From Acheta domesticus (lineage: Eukaryota > Arthropoda > Insecta > Orthoptera > Gryllidae), in the NCBI GenBank assembly GCA_031308135.1, contig JAHLJT010000631.1, positions 173,311,282 to 173,375,281 of the forward strand: a stretch of DNA of 64,000 nt, written 5' to 3'. The stretch's first letter is position 1. Each line of letters opens with the position of its first letter. The position numbers and the translations under genes are program-made. The notes under the pieces are model-generated. The model made no database searches. It saw only the letters and a program-made list of their open reading frames with translations, and was not told the origin of the DNA. Below, piece after piece: positions 11,833 through 25,210 of this stretch.

Positions 11833-13470
11833 TAGGTTTCTCGGTATGTTGTCTGTGAAGGCAGTTAAACGTATCGGAATTATGTTTGTATATAACTCGT
11901 TTAAAACAGTATATCTATCTTGTCATTATGACAATTTTTAAGAAAAGAACTGATACTGGAGAAAACCAAACGATATTTATTAAAGATAAGTTAACTATTA
12001 TTTACAAATAAATGTGTGCTTGAAGATTTTGATAAAACATGTGAATGCACACTTAGAGAAGTAGAAATATTCAGTAGCTTTCAAAATTTGTTGTCAGTGA
12101 GCACATTTTTTTTCTAAACTTTTCTCCGATTTCATTAAAGAAAAACATAATGGTCTGTCAAAACTTTTTTTCATAGGTTGAGAACAATGTGACACACATA
12201 AAGAAACGTACGCATATTAAGACAATAATAATTCAAGACACATCTGATGAATAGGGATGGAAAATGTCATGTCATTGAGAAGGGTATTAGCTATTTCCAA
12301 TTTCCTAAAGATATACTATCAAATTATTTGCAATCTCATGGGAGATGTTGACTCAAACGGAATTTTGCGATTTACTAGCTTTCATCACGCCACTTAGCGC
12401 ATCTGCATTTCGTACAGAGACAGGAAAATGACGTCAACATGCCAGAACCCGAATGTTTCAGCAATACGTGCAAGCGAAGAACAGTCAGTTCTGTGCAGTT
12501 CAACTTTTCGAATTTCCGTTTATGTTTCTTTTATAAGCCACCCTCTCTTTGAGGGCTGCCGGCTACGACCACTTTGAATTTAAAACTGCATTTCACACAG
12601 TTACTGTAACACATGGTGATAGATCGCCTAGTCAACTTTGTTTTTGATGTGTGTTTACGCACATAGGTACGGAGAAGGAAATAAGCATACTTTAAAACTT
12701 GAGTATATTCCTCTTTGCAGAAATTATGTATTCGTCACTTAAGTCTAGAATTGGTACAGATACGACATAATTAATTACATTTTAATTCTCATTACAAATT
12801 CAAGTTTTCGAATTGAAAATAAAGTTTGTGTTCTTCATTTGAGGATTGGCTAATGCTCTTTACTCTGACGGACGAAAGTAAACCTTCTATGAAATGTTAA
12901 CTAAAATGAACCTGTTTACCACAAGAAATTAACCTAATATTTATTTCAACTAACAGCTTTGGCATTTTGTGTTTAAAAATTACCCAGAAATATGGGTCTA
13001 TGTGGTATTACAAATGAGTGCTTTTTTTAAAATATATTTATTGATACTTGTTCGATAAAAAATTGTCTTTTAAGTGTGTGAACATCACATTCACATCGAA
13101 TAGAATATGAGGAGAAACTTAAAAAGTAACCTGTAATATACTACCGACATGTACAGGTATTTTTGATTTTGAAGAGATCATAATCTTAAAAATAAACAAG
13201 AATTATAAATAGTATATAATATATGATATTTATACAATAAATAATAGATACATGGAATAAAGTTAACTATGGAGGATGTAAGAGATCTTTTGAATAACGT
13301 GCTTTAATTCGCGGAAAAGCATTAGCTGTTTTTTCCAAGTTGAAATAGTGTATAAGCAGGAGAAGAAGTAAGGGAAGAAGTTGAAATAATGTATAAGCAG
13401 GAGAAGAAGTGTAGAATTTATCTGAGAGACCAAGGATCCAGGATTTTAGAGGCAGAATACTGAGTTTGTG
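11833..13470. other. Intergenic, no gene seen
   Basis: AT-rich. A 45-bp tandem duplication containing GTATAAGCAGGAGAAGAAGT lies at about 13337-13410. Nothing else is recognisable. Confidence 0.45.
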
Positions 13471-13475
13471 TAATA

Positions 13476-13850
13476 TGTGATCGTTTCATATGAACCAGGG
13501 TGCTTTTAATGCTTTTCTTAGATATTTATTTTGTATAGCCTCTAATTTTTGAATATGTGATTTCGCTGCACCACCCCAAATGAGGCATGCATAAGTCAAA
13601 AATGGGAGAATTATATATTTAATCATAGACAACGCTGAATCTAAAGAAAAGTGAGAATTTTTGTTCAAAAATGGATATAATTTTAGAAGCTTGACATTAG
13701 TTTTATTTATTATTCATGTAATGTGTGGTTCCCAAGTTAATTTAGTGTCAAGTTGTAATCCAAGATAGGTAATTGGAGTCTTGTTAGGAATCCAAGGGAT
13801 TGCTTTATAGTTAATAATAAGAGGATATGTATGGGAGATTTTTTAAAAGA
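13476..13850 (-). pseudogene. Jockey-type LINE fragment, reverse-transcriptase C-terminal region
   Basis: The minus-strand translation includes NKTPITYLGLQLDTKLTW (about 13790-13730), then a block with PFLTYACLIWGGAAKSHI and QNKYLRKALKAPWFI (13620-13486). These match the thumb and C-terminal part of Jockey-clade ORF2 proteins and parallel the fragment at 45870-46184 (SYTSPVWTAASK). Both ends are missing and there is an in-frame stop between the two blocks, so it is a dead 5'- and 3'-truncated copy. Confidence 0.75.
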
Positions 13851-13950
13851 AAATATTAAAGAATATATCCAATTGGCGTGCACCCACCCAATTATTGTTG
13901 ATAATAATGTTGCATTCCTTTTTCATACAACATCGTTATTTACATTTGGA

Positions 13951-15410
13951 TGGCTTATTTCAGAAACAACATAAGTCACTGACAAGTAACTTTACACTTA
14001 CTTAACTTTACTTAACTGTACTTAACTTTACACTGACAAGAAACAAGGACGGACAAAAAAACATTTTAATGCAGATATATTCGTCAGAAAAATTATGTCA
14101 ATTTTTTAGAAGTTATTTTCTGCATATTATATAGAATTATTGTCTCATTTAGCAAAAAGTTAAATTCTATTTTTTTATTGTTTACTAACAAACATGGTTG
14201 ACAAACTATGTTGTTTCTGAAATAAACAATACTGGGACAAAAAAAGTATTGTCATTCATTAAATGCTTCTTTATATGAAATGTATTTGAATGAAAGACAT
14301 TTGAATGAACACCTTGATTACAAGAAATTTTTACATTTAGCAAATTATTTCCTTAATTAATGATTCACGCACTGCCTAGTTTTGTAAATCTGCAGGGAAC
14401 GCACCCACTTCTTCCTCGTGGACTATATACTAGTACTCCATTAATTTTTTGATGTCGTCAATCGATTTTTACATTATCGTGCTTACTTCGTAAGAAGAGA
14501 ATGTTGTGTAATTAGCGCCGGAAAACTGCGAATTTTCGGGAAAAAATTATTATTGACGAGCCCTGCTAACGCAACAGCCGATAAAAGCTTATAATCCGCA
14601 AAACCCGATAATATTAAATTACTTCCTGTAATATGTGGTGCAGCCAGAATCCATATTTTGAGGGGCCTTGTCACCAATTAAGGGCAAAACGTCTGTCTGT
14701 CCGTCTGACCGTCTGTGGTCCCCACTAGCGCCTAAACGTTTCAGCCGATTTTCTCCAAAATTGATATCCCTCGTTTGATGTGAAGGAACTCGAGGTTTTG
14801 CGAGTTTCAATAGGATATTTTGATTTTTGAGAGAATTTTACATGAAGGGTCAAAACAGAAACACTGACTGACATCACCCTCCACACTGCTTGATTTTTAT
14901 TTTGACTTCCACAGCCATATGAACACATTTAGAAGTTTTCGAAGTTGGACATTGAGGTACTTAGATATTCCGTAGAAAATTACACCATCTCACTAGGCTC
15001 TTTAAGCCCCATTCCTTCATGATATACGAAGAATGTGACAGAGTCATTCTTAAGTTAATGGACATAAGTATTTACTGTGGGCGCACGTTTTGGGCTGGTA
15101 TTATAGGAAGGTTCAAATTTCGCATCAATGCACACCGCAATTACATCGTCCTGTAAACTTAAAATCTATCAGCTGTTTGAACTCTAAAGAGAAGCCGCTT
15201 CTCGTGCTTTAATGCAGAAAGAACACAAGTCACTGGCTTATGTTGTATCTGCATTAATTCCCATTTACGTGATCTTCAAAATATACGTCTAGAATTGCTT
15301 GACATACGTTATACCTGTCTGAAACGATGCATATACATACACAGAATATGACTGCACTAAAAAGTCAAAATGGCAAAATACCTGACTTATGTTGTTTCTG
15401 AAATAAACCA
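13951..15410. repeat. Element(s) with CAGAAACAACATAAGTCA inverted ends
   Basis: TGGCTTATTTCAGAAACAAC (13951) is matched in inverse orientation at 14201-14229 and more precisely at 15381-15410. Either a 280-bp MITE (13951-14229) or a 1.46-kb element (13951-15410) with a nested third terminus would fit. No clear target duplication was identified. A fragment of the unnamed repeat (about 14480-14860) lies inside. Confidence 0.5.
14480..14860 (-). repeat. Unnamed repeat family, partial copy
   Basis: It carries the family landmarks on the minus strand: the GACGGACAGACAGACG run (14693-14710), the GGATTCTGG...CACATATTACAGGAAGTAATTT block, and AAAATTCGCAGTTTTCCGG. The 3' terminal hairpin is poorly preserved and the 5' part is missing. 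Confidence 0.6.
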
Positions 15411-17012
15411 TTCATTTGTAGTACAAGAGCATAGGGTATAAGCCATCGAAAGAACAAGGAAATTACATTGGAAATTGGAAGGAACAAGGAAATTGGTGGC
15501 CAAATTATTGAATGGACATGATTTTTCAAAGTTCATGAAAACAGTACGACTAGAAAAACCCGTGAGTACATCGGGAATTTCAAATAAATTCGTACGTCGC
15601 GTAGCAATGAGGAAATTTATTTGGACATTTATAATGCAGGAGCTTCATAAGAATATTCCATGACCAAAATTACAGACAGAAGGAAGGCCTTATATAACAG
15701 TCCCTAGAGTTTGATTTCGGTGCGTACAGTGTTGAGACCGAAGACCCTTTATTCCTTTGTGCATACTTCGTGTCAAGGTATAATTTCTCAAGTCATAGTT
15801 CGTTTCTTGAGTTCTTTTATCTTTGTATTCATGTCGCAGTGGAGTGCCAGTTGAAACGAACATGACAATGTGCTGCAGAGTAGTCTGTATTTTAGAGTCC
15901 TTTCTTGTGTAACAAAGTGATAGTGCTCATAGCTAATAATGGAGGAGTCTACAGAACTCACTCGTCTTTCACGCACAAGTGTTCTCCTACCAAAAGCAAC
16001 ACTCACATGCAGGTCTTCTGTTATATTTAGGTTTTGCTTTCAAATCTGTAAAAAAACTAAACAATTCAACGATTGATAAATGTTATTAGCAGGTCAATTT
16101 AACTTATATATCCAGGCAAAGCCTAGAAATGCTTAACAGAGAGAGATTAAATTAATTTACATCACACAAATCAATATGCAAATAAGGTTTATGGTAAATA
16201 AATATTTAATAATACAAAAATATTTACGTTCTTAAAGACAGTTTCAAAAGAAAATGTGCAATTATTTGGTCCTCGAAGTACCTACGCAAAATATTGCATG
16301 TGTGAACAAATAATTAAAATCATAATGAAGAGTACTATGTACTGACAATACTTGAAATCGTACTCAATGATTTTACCACAATTACGTAAAAAAAACTGTA
16401 AAAGGGAACTAGGATGTAAGACAAAAGTACTAATATTTATATTTGGAGTTGCATTAATATTCTTCACTTCAGTAACGTAACCAAGGGGGAGGAGGGTCAA
16501 GCCTGAGCTTCAGAGACATTTTCACAAATATACTTTTCATCTATTATCTATAGTAACGAAAGTCAATCGGTATCTCAATTGAACACGTTATAAATAACTA
16601 TTATTCAACAAATGAAAATAAAAACACAGAGAGAGAAAGAGAGAAAATCTTCCTATGTAAAAACAAGAGTGCATCGAGAATTTCCAAATATTCGTGTGTC
16701 GCATAACGGTGAGGTATCGCTTCATCGATCCCCTTCAATTTTTTGAATCATATACACCATACAAAATTATTGCAAAAGTCATTATTGCGCACAACTGACT
16801 TAAAAATAATGAATAAATAATATGGATACATTTTAGATAAAATGGTTAGATTTTTAATTTTTTCATACTATTGTATTTTTACATTTACGAATGTACACAA
16901 GTTTTCAATACGAAAATTACTTATGTTTGCGCTTAAGTTTTATTTAATTAATGTGAATGAGATGAATTTGGGCAATTTGTATTTATTATTAGGTGAATTG
17001 TAGCGTTATGTA

Positions 17013-17053
<41 letters not shown>

Positions 17054-17180
17054 TGATGATGATGATAAAATATCAGTATTTTTTTAATCAATGGGATCTT
17101 CATCTTCATTTCACCGATCAGTTGTCGGTGCATTTTAGGATAACGACCCTAATCGATCACTTGATTATCATTCACCCCCT
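15411..17180. other. Intergenic, no gene seen
   Basis: A short degenerate direct repeat (about 15549-15612 and 16660-16715, with GAATTTC-AATA-ATTCGT and GTCGC) is the only internal similarity noticed. The 62-codon frame at 15475 has no recognisable domain. Confidence 0.4.
17019..17066. repeat. (AAT)n(GAT)n microsatellite
   Basis: About 11 AAT units followed by five GAT units. Confidence 0.95.
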
Positions 17181-17249
17181 TTAAAATTGGGGTGAGTGGT
17201 GGGGGGACGATGCCGACCCCGTTGAGAACCCTTGGTGTAGACCAAGTCC

Positions 17250-17900
17250 TCGACCGTTTTACCCCCTCCCTTACTCGTCCCATACGTTCGGTTTCGCGTT
17301 GCCTCAGCCGGCCGCCGGTCGCCGAGCGCGGGCGCGGACGCGAGCGCGGGCGCGGACGCAGGCGTGGGCGGGGCACCCTGCGCGTAATGAGTGTCATCGT
17401 CGCCAAGGGGAGAACGGGGCTCCGCGGCCGAGTGCGGGCGGCGCGCGCACCGGAACGGCGACGGCGGCGGTGGCGGCGGCGGCGGCGGCGGCGGCGGGGA
17501 CGGCGGCGGCGGCAGCAGCGGCGGCGGCGGTGGCGGCGGCGGCTCGGCGTGGCGCGGTGCTCCGCGGCGGAAAACGTCTTGCGCACGCGACCGACATCGG
17601 CGGCGGAAACCGGGTTAGCCCCCGCCCCTCCTTCGCCGCGCCCCGCCCCGCCCCCGCCGGCCCGCGCCGGCAGGCGCCTCAAGGGCGGCAGACGCTTCTG
17701 CTACTTGAAGCCTCCCGCGCCGCGGCGCCCGCGCACTCGCCCACGCCGCCCGCGACCGGATCCTCTTTCAGTGCGTTGTGCTGTGGATGGTTCGTGGATT
17801 CCTTCGATAGATGGGTGCTGTTGTGTGCAAGCATGGTGCAGATTGTTGTTATGTGATTTTGATGAGTGCTCATGGGCAATGAAGTAGTTTCGAACAAGCG
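17250..17900 (+). promoter_or_regulatory. CpG-rich island, likely promoter and 5' UTR of the CUB gene
   Basis: A sharp block of very high GC and CpG content lies in an otherwise AT-rich region, including (CGG)n tracts at 17460-17545 and GC-box-like GGGGCGG. It ends about 0.4 kb before the signal-peptide exon at 18325. Open frames through it are Arg-, Ala- or Gly-rich translations of triplet repeats on both strands and are not credible proteins. No TATA box is obvious, as is usual for CpG-type promoters. The transcription start is not visible. Confidence 0.55.
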
Positions 17901-18277
17901 TGAAATTTTGTAGATCCGAGTGATTTTACATTCTGTGTGTGAATATTGAAATTGTGAATATTTTGTATCGTTCAGATGCATATAATGATGCGATACATTG
18001 CGACTTTGTTCTTAATATCATCTTCAAAGCTGTGATTTGCGAAAAAAAATATTCGTACTATATAACAAATTGTGGTCAGAAATATTTTCTAGAAATTTGA
18101 AGTTTGATTTTCATTTGTGAAGGAGATACAATCTATCTAAGAATCAAAAGTCATACGTCAGTTATCATCAGAAGTAAATACTTTACTTGTTCATTTCCAG
18201 AAGTGTCCTGTACGAAATCTATACCAATCAAAGAAACATTTCTTCAATTTTAAGGACTCGTATGTGAGGGAATAACC

Positions 18278-18328
18278 ATGGTAAACAAGAACACAGAAGA
18301 TATCGATAGCAAGTCCCTCCCAGGATGA
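18278..18328 (+). CDS. Possible 16-codon upstream reading frame
   Basis: An ATG in strong context (ACCATGG) opens a 16-codon frame whose TGA overlaps the main start codon as ATGA (18325-18328). If this stretch is in the mature mRNA it could reduce or couple initiation at the main ATG. However, CCCTCCCAG immediately before GATG would also serve as a 3' splice site. In that case the upstream frame would be intronic and absent from mRNA. Confidence 0.3.
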   Translation: MVNKNTEDIDSKSLPG

Positions 18329-18887
18329 AGAAGGCAGGGGCCCTGCGGCTACCTGCGTTGCTGATGGTGCTGTCGCTCAGGTCAGCGGCAGTGGCCGATC
18401 AGTTCCACCCGCAGGGAGGCCACTTCTTCAGACCACGGCCGAGCCACCTTGTGAACCACAGGCTGCAGGAGGGCAGCGAACATCTGAACCACGCCCCTGC
18501 CTTTGCCCCTAAGTACCAGGAGGCGTTTGAGAGCGTCAGCTGGATCACCCCGACCCCTGTCAACCACGCTGCCAACAAGGACCCAGCCAGTGCGATCGTG
18601 AATCACCGGTTTCCTTCCGCGAGCGGCGAAGACGATGAGGACGCCGACGAGTGGGACCCCGACGCGGAGTACATAGGCCGCGTGTCGTACGACTTCCAGA
18701 AGCCGCTCAACGCTTTCGAGACGCAGTGGCCCAACCACAAGTACCAGCCGCAGGCTGTGAAGCTGGGCACCCCGGCGCCGCCGCCGCCGCCCCCGCCGCC
18801 CGCGCAGCCGCCTCCGCCGCCGCCGCCGCTGCCGCGGCCTCCACGCGGATGGGAGCTCGTCAGCTTCCGAGTGGCGGACGGAAATAG
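18325..18887 (+). CDS. CUB gene exon 1: signal peptide and Pro-rich leader
   Basis: The start is the first ATG of the only long frame and gives MKKAGALRLPALLMVLSLRS followed by AAVA, a typical signal peptide with likely cleavage after Ala24. The mature leader has three VNH motifs (VNHR at 43-46 and 92-95, VNHA at 79-82), an acidic stretch (101-115, EDDEDADEWDPD) and a proline run (150-174). It looks disordered. The donor is AATAG|GTGCGT, leaving two bases of codon 188. The exon is continued by 23829. The Asn187-Arg188-Thr189 glycosylation sequon is formed across the splice junction. Confidence 0.88.
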
Positions 18888-19734
18888 GTGCGTCAGCGCA
18901 AAGCACTCACGATTAATGATCATTCTTAAAAATATTATTTTTGTATACAACATAATAAACAATCTCCTATGGACCCGAAAATCATACATAATCCTCAGCA
19001 GGGGATCCCAACAGGGTCTCTATCCACTCCCTGGGGGTCGATGAAATTGTGAGCTTTCTTCACACTTCATTATACATTGTAATCGCATTCTAAATATGTC
19101 AGTTTAGTCTTTGAATTCTTCAATGAAACTTGCATTGTCGGTACACTTTCTTTATTTCTCTATCCTCTTCACCATCACACTAGTTTTCTTCTCTTCTGGA
19201 AGACCCTTCTCTGCATTCCTGATTATATTGAATTTTAATAGTCTCCGAGTCGATGAAGTCTTCAGGCTAGACAGCACCGCTCCCATTGATGAGCTGAAGC
19301 AATTCCCTCAGTTCTTTTATTCCATTTCATTCATCTTATATTTACAAAAAACAACTCACGAGACCCCCTATCTTCAATTCCGAGTGTTATAAGAATTTGT
19401 AGTACTTTGGTGGGCCACCCCCTCCTCCATTAAAATTCACTGTAACCGGTGTGGAATGTTCATTATAACCTTCGTGCTCATTCATTGTGTATTTGAATCG
19501 AGCCCAGTGATTTTAGTTAACTTATAACCAAAAGTCCAGTTTATTAGAGTTCACTTCAGAGTCGTAATTGAAAAAAAAATATAAAAGTTCATTTTTATTC
19601 AGAGGCATATACAACAGTACTTATTGATAAATGCGCACGTGTCGAAAAACTTAAGTCAATACCCGTGACAGGCCCTTTACGATTTGTTCTTTCTACACAT
19701 TTATATAACGTATATCATTATTTGAAACACCGTC

Positions 19735-19782
<48 letters not shown>

Positions 19783-22700
19783 GAATAATTAAAGACCATC
19801 GAATATAATGGGTCAAAGTAAAGACTGTAGCCTGCTATTCTGTGAAGCCTCTGTTTTAGCGAAAGCGCTGCTAAGGATCCATTAAAAATGTTATGTAGTT
19901 TAGCGTTATGGTAGATGCGTATGCGCACAGCCACCTCCGGTTCCAGTTGCCGGCGCTCTGGAGAATACACATTGCTACCGCTCTGCATTGCCCCACACCC
20001 AATAATAGTCAATGCTATGTTTATAAACGACTACATCAAGTGTACCATGGATTTACAAGAAATTGGGAGTACTTTTCGCATGGTTGAGGTGAGATAATTG
20101 TACGCGTCAGATAAGGAATACAGAACACAAATGTAAGCGCCAGACAATACAGTCAACTCTTGTTATAGTGAATCTCTATGGACTGACATTTTTACTTTCT
20201 AGCTAAGGAGTAGAGAGAAAGTTATGTAATGATGCGTAAGAAAACGGCGAAGTTTCGATAAAAAACCTCTTATTGCCGAGCCCTGGTAATAAAGTGGATA
20301 AATTCAGTTGCTAAATTTTAAAAAAAGTCCTCTAATACCGTGGTGCATCCAGAATTCACGTTTTTGAGGGTCCTTGATAGTGAAAAATCGATTGACGGAA
20401 AAATGTCTGTCCGTCTGTGAACAACGCTAGCAGAAAAACAGTTCAGGCAATTTTCTCCAAAATTGATATTCCTCAATCGATCTGGCTGAGTTACAGCCCC
20501 TTTTATTTGAAACCGATATTTTAATTTTGGGGAGTACTTTACATGAAGCCCCTCGCACATATTAAAAATTTTCAATAAATGGCACCACATTTTTTGCTTA
20601 ATTTTTGTTGTTGGTTAGTGTAAAGGCCGTTTAAAAGAATGGTGCAGGTCTTATGTTCGTTGAAAACCCTGATTTTTCGAAAATTTCTTAAGTTCAATTT
20701 TTTTTTCGGTGTCCTCCTACAACTACAATTATGAATAAAGAGGGTTTTTCCTTAATGAAATCTATTTCTTAAAGGTAGATTTTGAAATATGGTCATGTAC
20801 AATTTTCGAAAACTTGAGTACTTTTCGCGTAATTTTGCGTGAAAATATGCGCCAGAAAGTGCGTGTTCTTTTAGCACCACTAGTTGAAATACATCAGAGG
20901 TTCATTATGCACGATGATCTCAAAATGTAATTTTTCAAGTATGGTTGGTTTATTATTTTAGTAGAAGAGTAAAATATCCAATTGCTGCATAATTCGAAAT
21001 TTCAAAGTCTTCGTGCTTTCTGCCCCTTTTATTCTACTCGTTCACACACTGAATATTGTAGAGCATCTTAACATCATTCAATGTTTCTTGTACTGTTGCA
21101 ATACATACTTTTGTATCTTCTTCGTCATCACGCTTGATTTCTTCTGTACCGGAAGACACGTGCCTCGCATTCATGACGTCCTGGCAGTTGATAGTTAAAT
21201 AGTTTCTACTCATGGTCGGCATCCGTGAAGTCTTCGGTGTGGACAGAACTGTCTTTGATAAGCAATTTCATCAGTGGCATAGTTTTTCCAATTACTTTCG
21301 TTCATCATAAATGTTACAAATATAACTCACAAGACCCTCTGCTTCCAAACATGCAATGTTATATGAATTCTCGGAACTGAGACGAGCGTTTACATTAAGA
21401 GATTTGATTTGCTGTGTTCTCTGTAAGCAAATCTTTTGGCGTTTATTTGCGCTGAATATGAGGATCGGGACCACTGACTTCACTTTACTATAACTGAAGG
21501 TTCACTATATCCGAGTTCACTATATCCAGAGTCGGCTGTAAAATGAAATTCAAATGATTCTTACAAACTTCAAGTGTGCAAAAGAAAGATTACCAGAAAC
21601 TGTTTATATAATAGCCCTATTTGAATTCCCACAGCTGTGGCAACACTAAATAATGGAAAGATAGCTAGCTAAAGACAAATATAATAAATGAAGTACATAA
21701 AATTAGATTCTAAAAAGGAACTATCTTGAAAAAATGCGTTCCGAAAGTTATAGTTCAATCTCGTTAAACCATTTGTTTACATTACTAATTTCCAATGCGC
21801 ACATATTTGAAAGAAAACTATGCAGCTTCTGTCCATGTGAGAGTGTAGGGTTTTGTTTCTTACACCATAGTTTTATTAGATACCCAGGAGTTCGTAAAAA
21901 TTCTAAAAACAATGAAACCGTGTCGATTTTGATTGAAAATGTGTGATATTTGTGTTATTCCGTGAGTTTGGTGTAAAATAAGTAAAGTGTCAAAGATCTT
22001 TAAATAAATGTACTGTTACCGATGTTACAAAATTTGAGAACAAAGCGAATTGTGGGAAACTAGTAAAAAAGGGAGAACTGAATATAGATTAAAAGTTGAG
22101 TATCTCTGACAATGAAGCCCATTGAAATTACATTTGAAAGACTATAGTCCAATTAAAATGTTTCTAGAAAGAAAGAAAGAAGTTTCGCTTTTATCACACT
22201 CATTTATTTAGTTGCAATTTGTTTTGTATTGCGGACGCTATAATCACTTTGATACGGATGTTACAGGTGATATACTTTTGCATTAGTTATATAATTTCCG
22301 TATTTAAATCTCCTTCAACTACACGAAAATATTTAAACTTTCCAACATATGTACAAATTCAATCAACTTTAATTTTTCCTTTTCCTATGAGGTTTATGAA
22401 ACTCATCAAAACAAATTTATAATCGAATCTTTCACAACGATTTTAGATGTATATTTTTCTTAATCCAGTCTCTTAATTAAAAACATATTCTTCTCATGCA
22501 AATTTCTTTCTTATACATACAGAACCCCTAGTTTTATTTACCAGAGATTTCGTGCACACATAAAGTTAAATTAATGTGCATGATACTTAGGTTATATTTG
22601 AGACCTTGTTTACAGATAATTATATAAAATACATTTATGTAATATTCACGTCACAATGTATTCATTCCACATTGTTTCGACCTTGTGATTTGAGGCCATC

Positions 22701-25147
22701 AGGTGATGCCCAAATATAAAGTTCATATGTCTTTATGAGTGAGGTAGTTAATGGATGCCTGCACGCCACAGCAAGATAATATAAATTTTGGTGTTATAAT
22801 TTATAAAACACCCATTTGTGTTTGTTATAGCATAAAAGAAATGAATATATTTGCTCAGACAGAAAAATTAAGCGAGAAAGAAAAAAGCAGCCGAAATGGG
22901 TAAATCGGGTACTTTTTTATTTCTCGCTTAATTTTTTTTTGAACAAATATATTCACTTCTTTTGTAAATATAAAAGCAATTTATGTGTTTCTGAAGAGTT
23001 TCTATGTTTCTATAAAGCAAAGTTTTGCCCATAAATCAAACCAACTTTTGAGTGCTCATTGCCGCTCAACCATTCGGAAAATCCACGTAGTTTATTAGAC
23101 AAAATATGCTTAGAATTGTCTTAAGAGCTTATTGTATATATATGTATATACATGTATGTATATATATAGATAGATAGATAGATAGATATGAACTGGATGT
23201 TGGTGTATAGTATGTAAGAGCTAAACTCCGTCACCGTTGGACCGATCTCTATGAAAATTGGTACTTCTACGTGTTTTTCACCCAAAAGGTTTATGTGCTG
23301 TTAATTCTGATGTAACTCCACTACATGGCACTGTAGAACAATAATAAATATTCGCGTCAAATGCAACCCGCAACACAATCGGCAACATTTTTAATCTATA
23401 TCGTTAAATAACTCCTAAACGAGACGTTCTAAGGCTTCGAAACTAAAATTTTTAGGTCAAGGAACGTTCCTCACTCCTTAATCTACAGAATAACTCTTCC
23501 TGAACATTCTGTAACATTTTGCTGGTCCGGCGATTCCTGATAGTACCTCACATGCTCAGAGACGTGCAGAATCTGCAAGTAAATGTGAATGAGAGGGACA
23601 GAGAGCGGCAGAGACAGAGACACACAGAGACAGACAGGGACAGGGTGAGGGAGGGAGGGCGAGACAGTGAAAAAGAGAGATGGGAGAGGAAAGAGGGAGA
23701 TGAAAGACAGAACAACGTTTGCCGGGTTTTCCTATTATACTAAAAGTTGTACCTAATTGAAACAGAACTTCTACCCTAATGTTCAAAGAACGTTTATGTG
23801 AACGATTCCTAACCGCTCGACTCCGCAGGACCATCCACGTGCGCCGGTACGTGCGGCGGCCGGGCCGCGGAGGCGCAGCGAGGCCGTGGGCGGGGGGCAA
23901 GCGCCGGCCCGGGCCCCTGTTCCTGCTGCCCCCGCGGAACGCGACCGTGGTAGAGGGCGCTGGCGACGACCTGCAGGCGGAGGGCACCCTGTCGCTGCCC
24001 GCGTGGGGCGCGCCCCGCCGCCACCGACGCCGCCCCCAACGCCGCCACCGCCGACCTCTCGCAGGCCGCCAAGAGCAAGCTGGCCAAGTGTGAGTTCTGC
24101 GCCAGGGCGGATTAAAAACTTAACTATGAACTTCCTATTTTGAACAATTCAAGGAAACAAGGTCAAAAATGAATTTTATGGATATTCATTCCTGTTAACA
24201 TCTTCATACACGACGTATTAGAATGTATCTTAAGTTTAGATCCAATAATGAATCAAATTGTTTGAACATATAAATTGTTTTGATTCATTATTGCACCTGC
24301 ATTCACGTTGCAGCCTAATACATAATGGCATTTTATTCACGGTATATTATTATATTGGCTTTACACATACTTTTTAATTTGTGCATTTCCATTTACAAGG
24401 AGTTTGTAAATAATATCTTTATTAATATTTCTATTAGTATCTCATTTACTTCTAGAAACAGTGGGAATTTCAACTAAGTGGCCACATTTAAATTTACTAC
24501 TTTTTAAAACCGTAGGACAAAATAATAAAGCGAAATTAAGAAAAAAGAAAAACACACTGATAAATGTCACAAATTGGTAATAATGGTAATAATTGGTAAT
24601 AATGTCGCAAATTTCTTATTGAAAATGACGAAAATACATCTCGTTTGGGAGACTATTTTGGATTATAAAGAAAGCTCTTGGGCTTTTTATTGTTTGCGCC
24701 TGATGTTTACTAATTAAGTATCAATGCTTTTTAAATAACTTAACAATTTACATAACCTATATACGAATTGCTTGAATTTCATTGGTTTGATGCAGTTTGG
24801 GCAAAATAATTTTTCACTTTTGTATATTCACAAATACATTTTTGTTTTCATCTGTTTACCGTTTCATCGGGCCTTCACTTTTCTCTTATTTTATCCTGCC
24901 ATTAATAAAAATCTCGACACTTAAACGAACATAACGGTGTTGTACATAATTAACGAATTCTTGATATTTTTGTTAGCCAAACTTAAATAATCACTCACAT
25001 TATTCTCGATATTAAGAACCTGCGGCTTAAATCAATGTAGAATCAGGCAAGTGCCGGGAGGGTCGCATCTGAGACAATGCACCAGTCCCGAGGGGGAACT
25101 CTGTCCGAAAGGGAGAGTTCTGCCTACAAAACACGGATATATGTATA

Positions 25148-25210
<63 letters not shown>

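Larger units (their letters stand above)
18888..23828 (+). other. Intron 1 (4.9 kb), repeats only
   Basis: It holds a (TTA)n microsatellite at 19736, a copy of the unnamed repeat at 20188-20884, a foldback hairpin at 22833-22971 and GATA repeats at 23164-23189. At 23220-23520 there is sequence resembling common insect interspersed repeats (CCGTTGGACCGATCTCTATG). A purine-rich GAGA tract is at 23585-23700. No exon was recognised. Confidence 0.6.

Noticed and set aside
17149..17887. Long Arg-, Ala- and Gly-rich frames on both strands, up to 231 codons
   Set aside because: CGG-type triplet and CpG-island composition keeps all frames open; no domain, and frames overlap on both strands.
23977..24089. 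Alternative exon 2 starting at 23977 as the main model
   Set aside because: It restores the frame, but the acceptor lacks a pyrimidine tract and the peptide gained is Arg/Cys-rich, while the discarded part (PPRNATVVEG, DDLQAEG) looks like true coding sequence. Kept only as an alternative.
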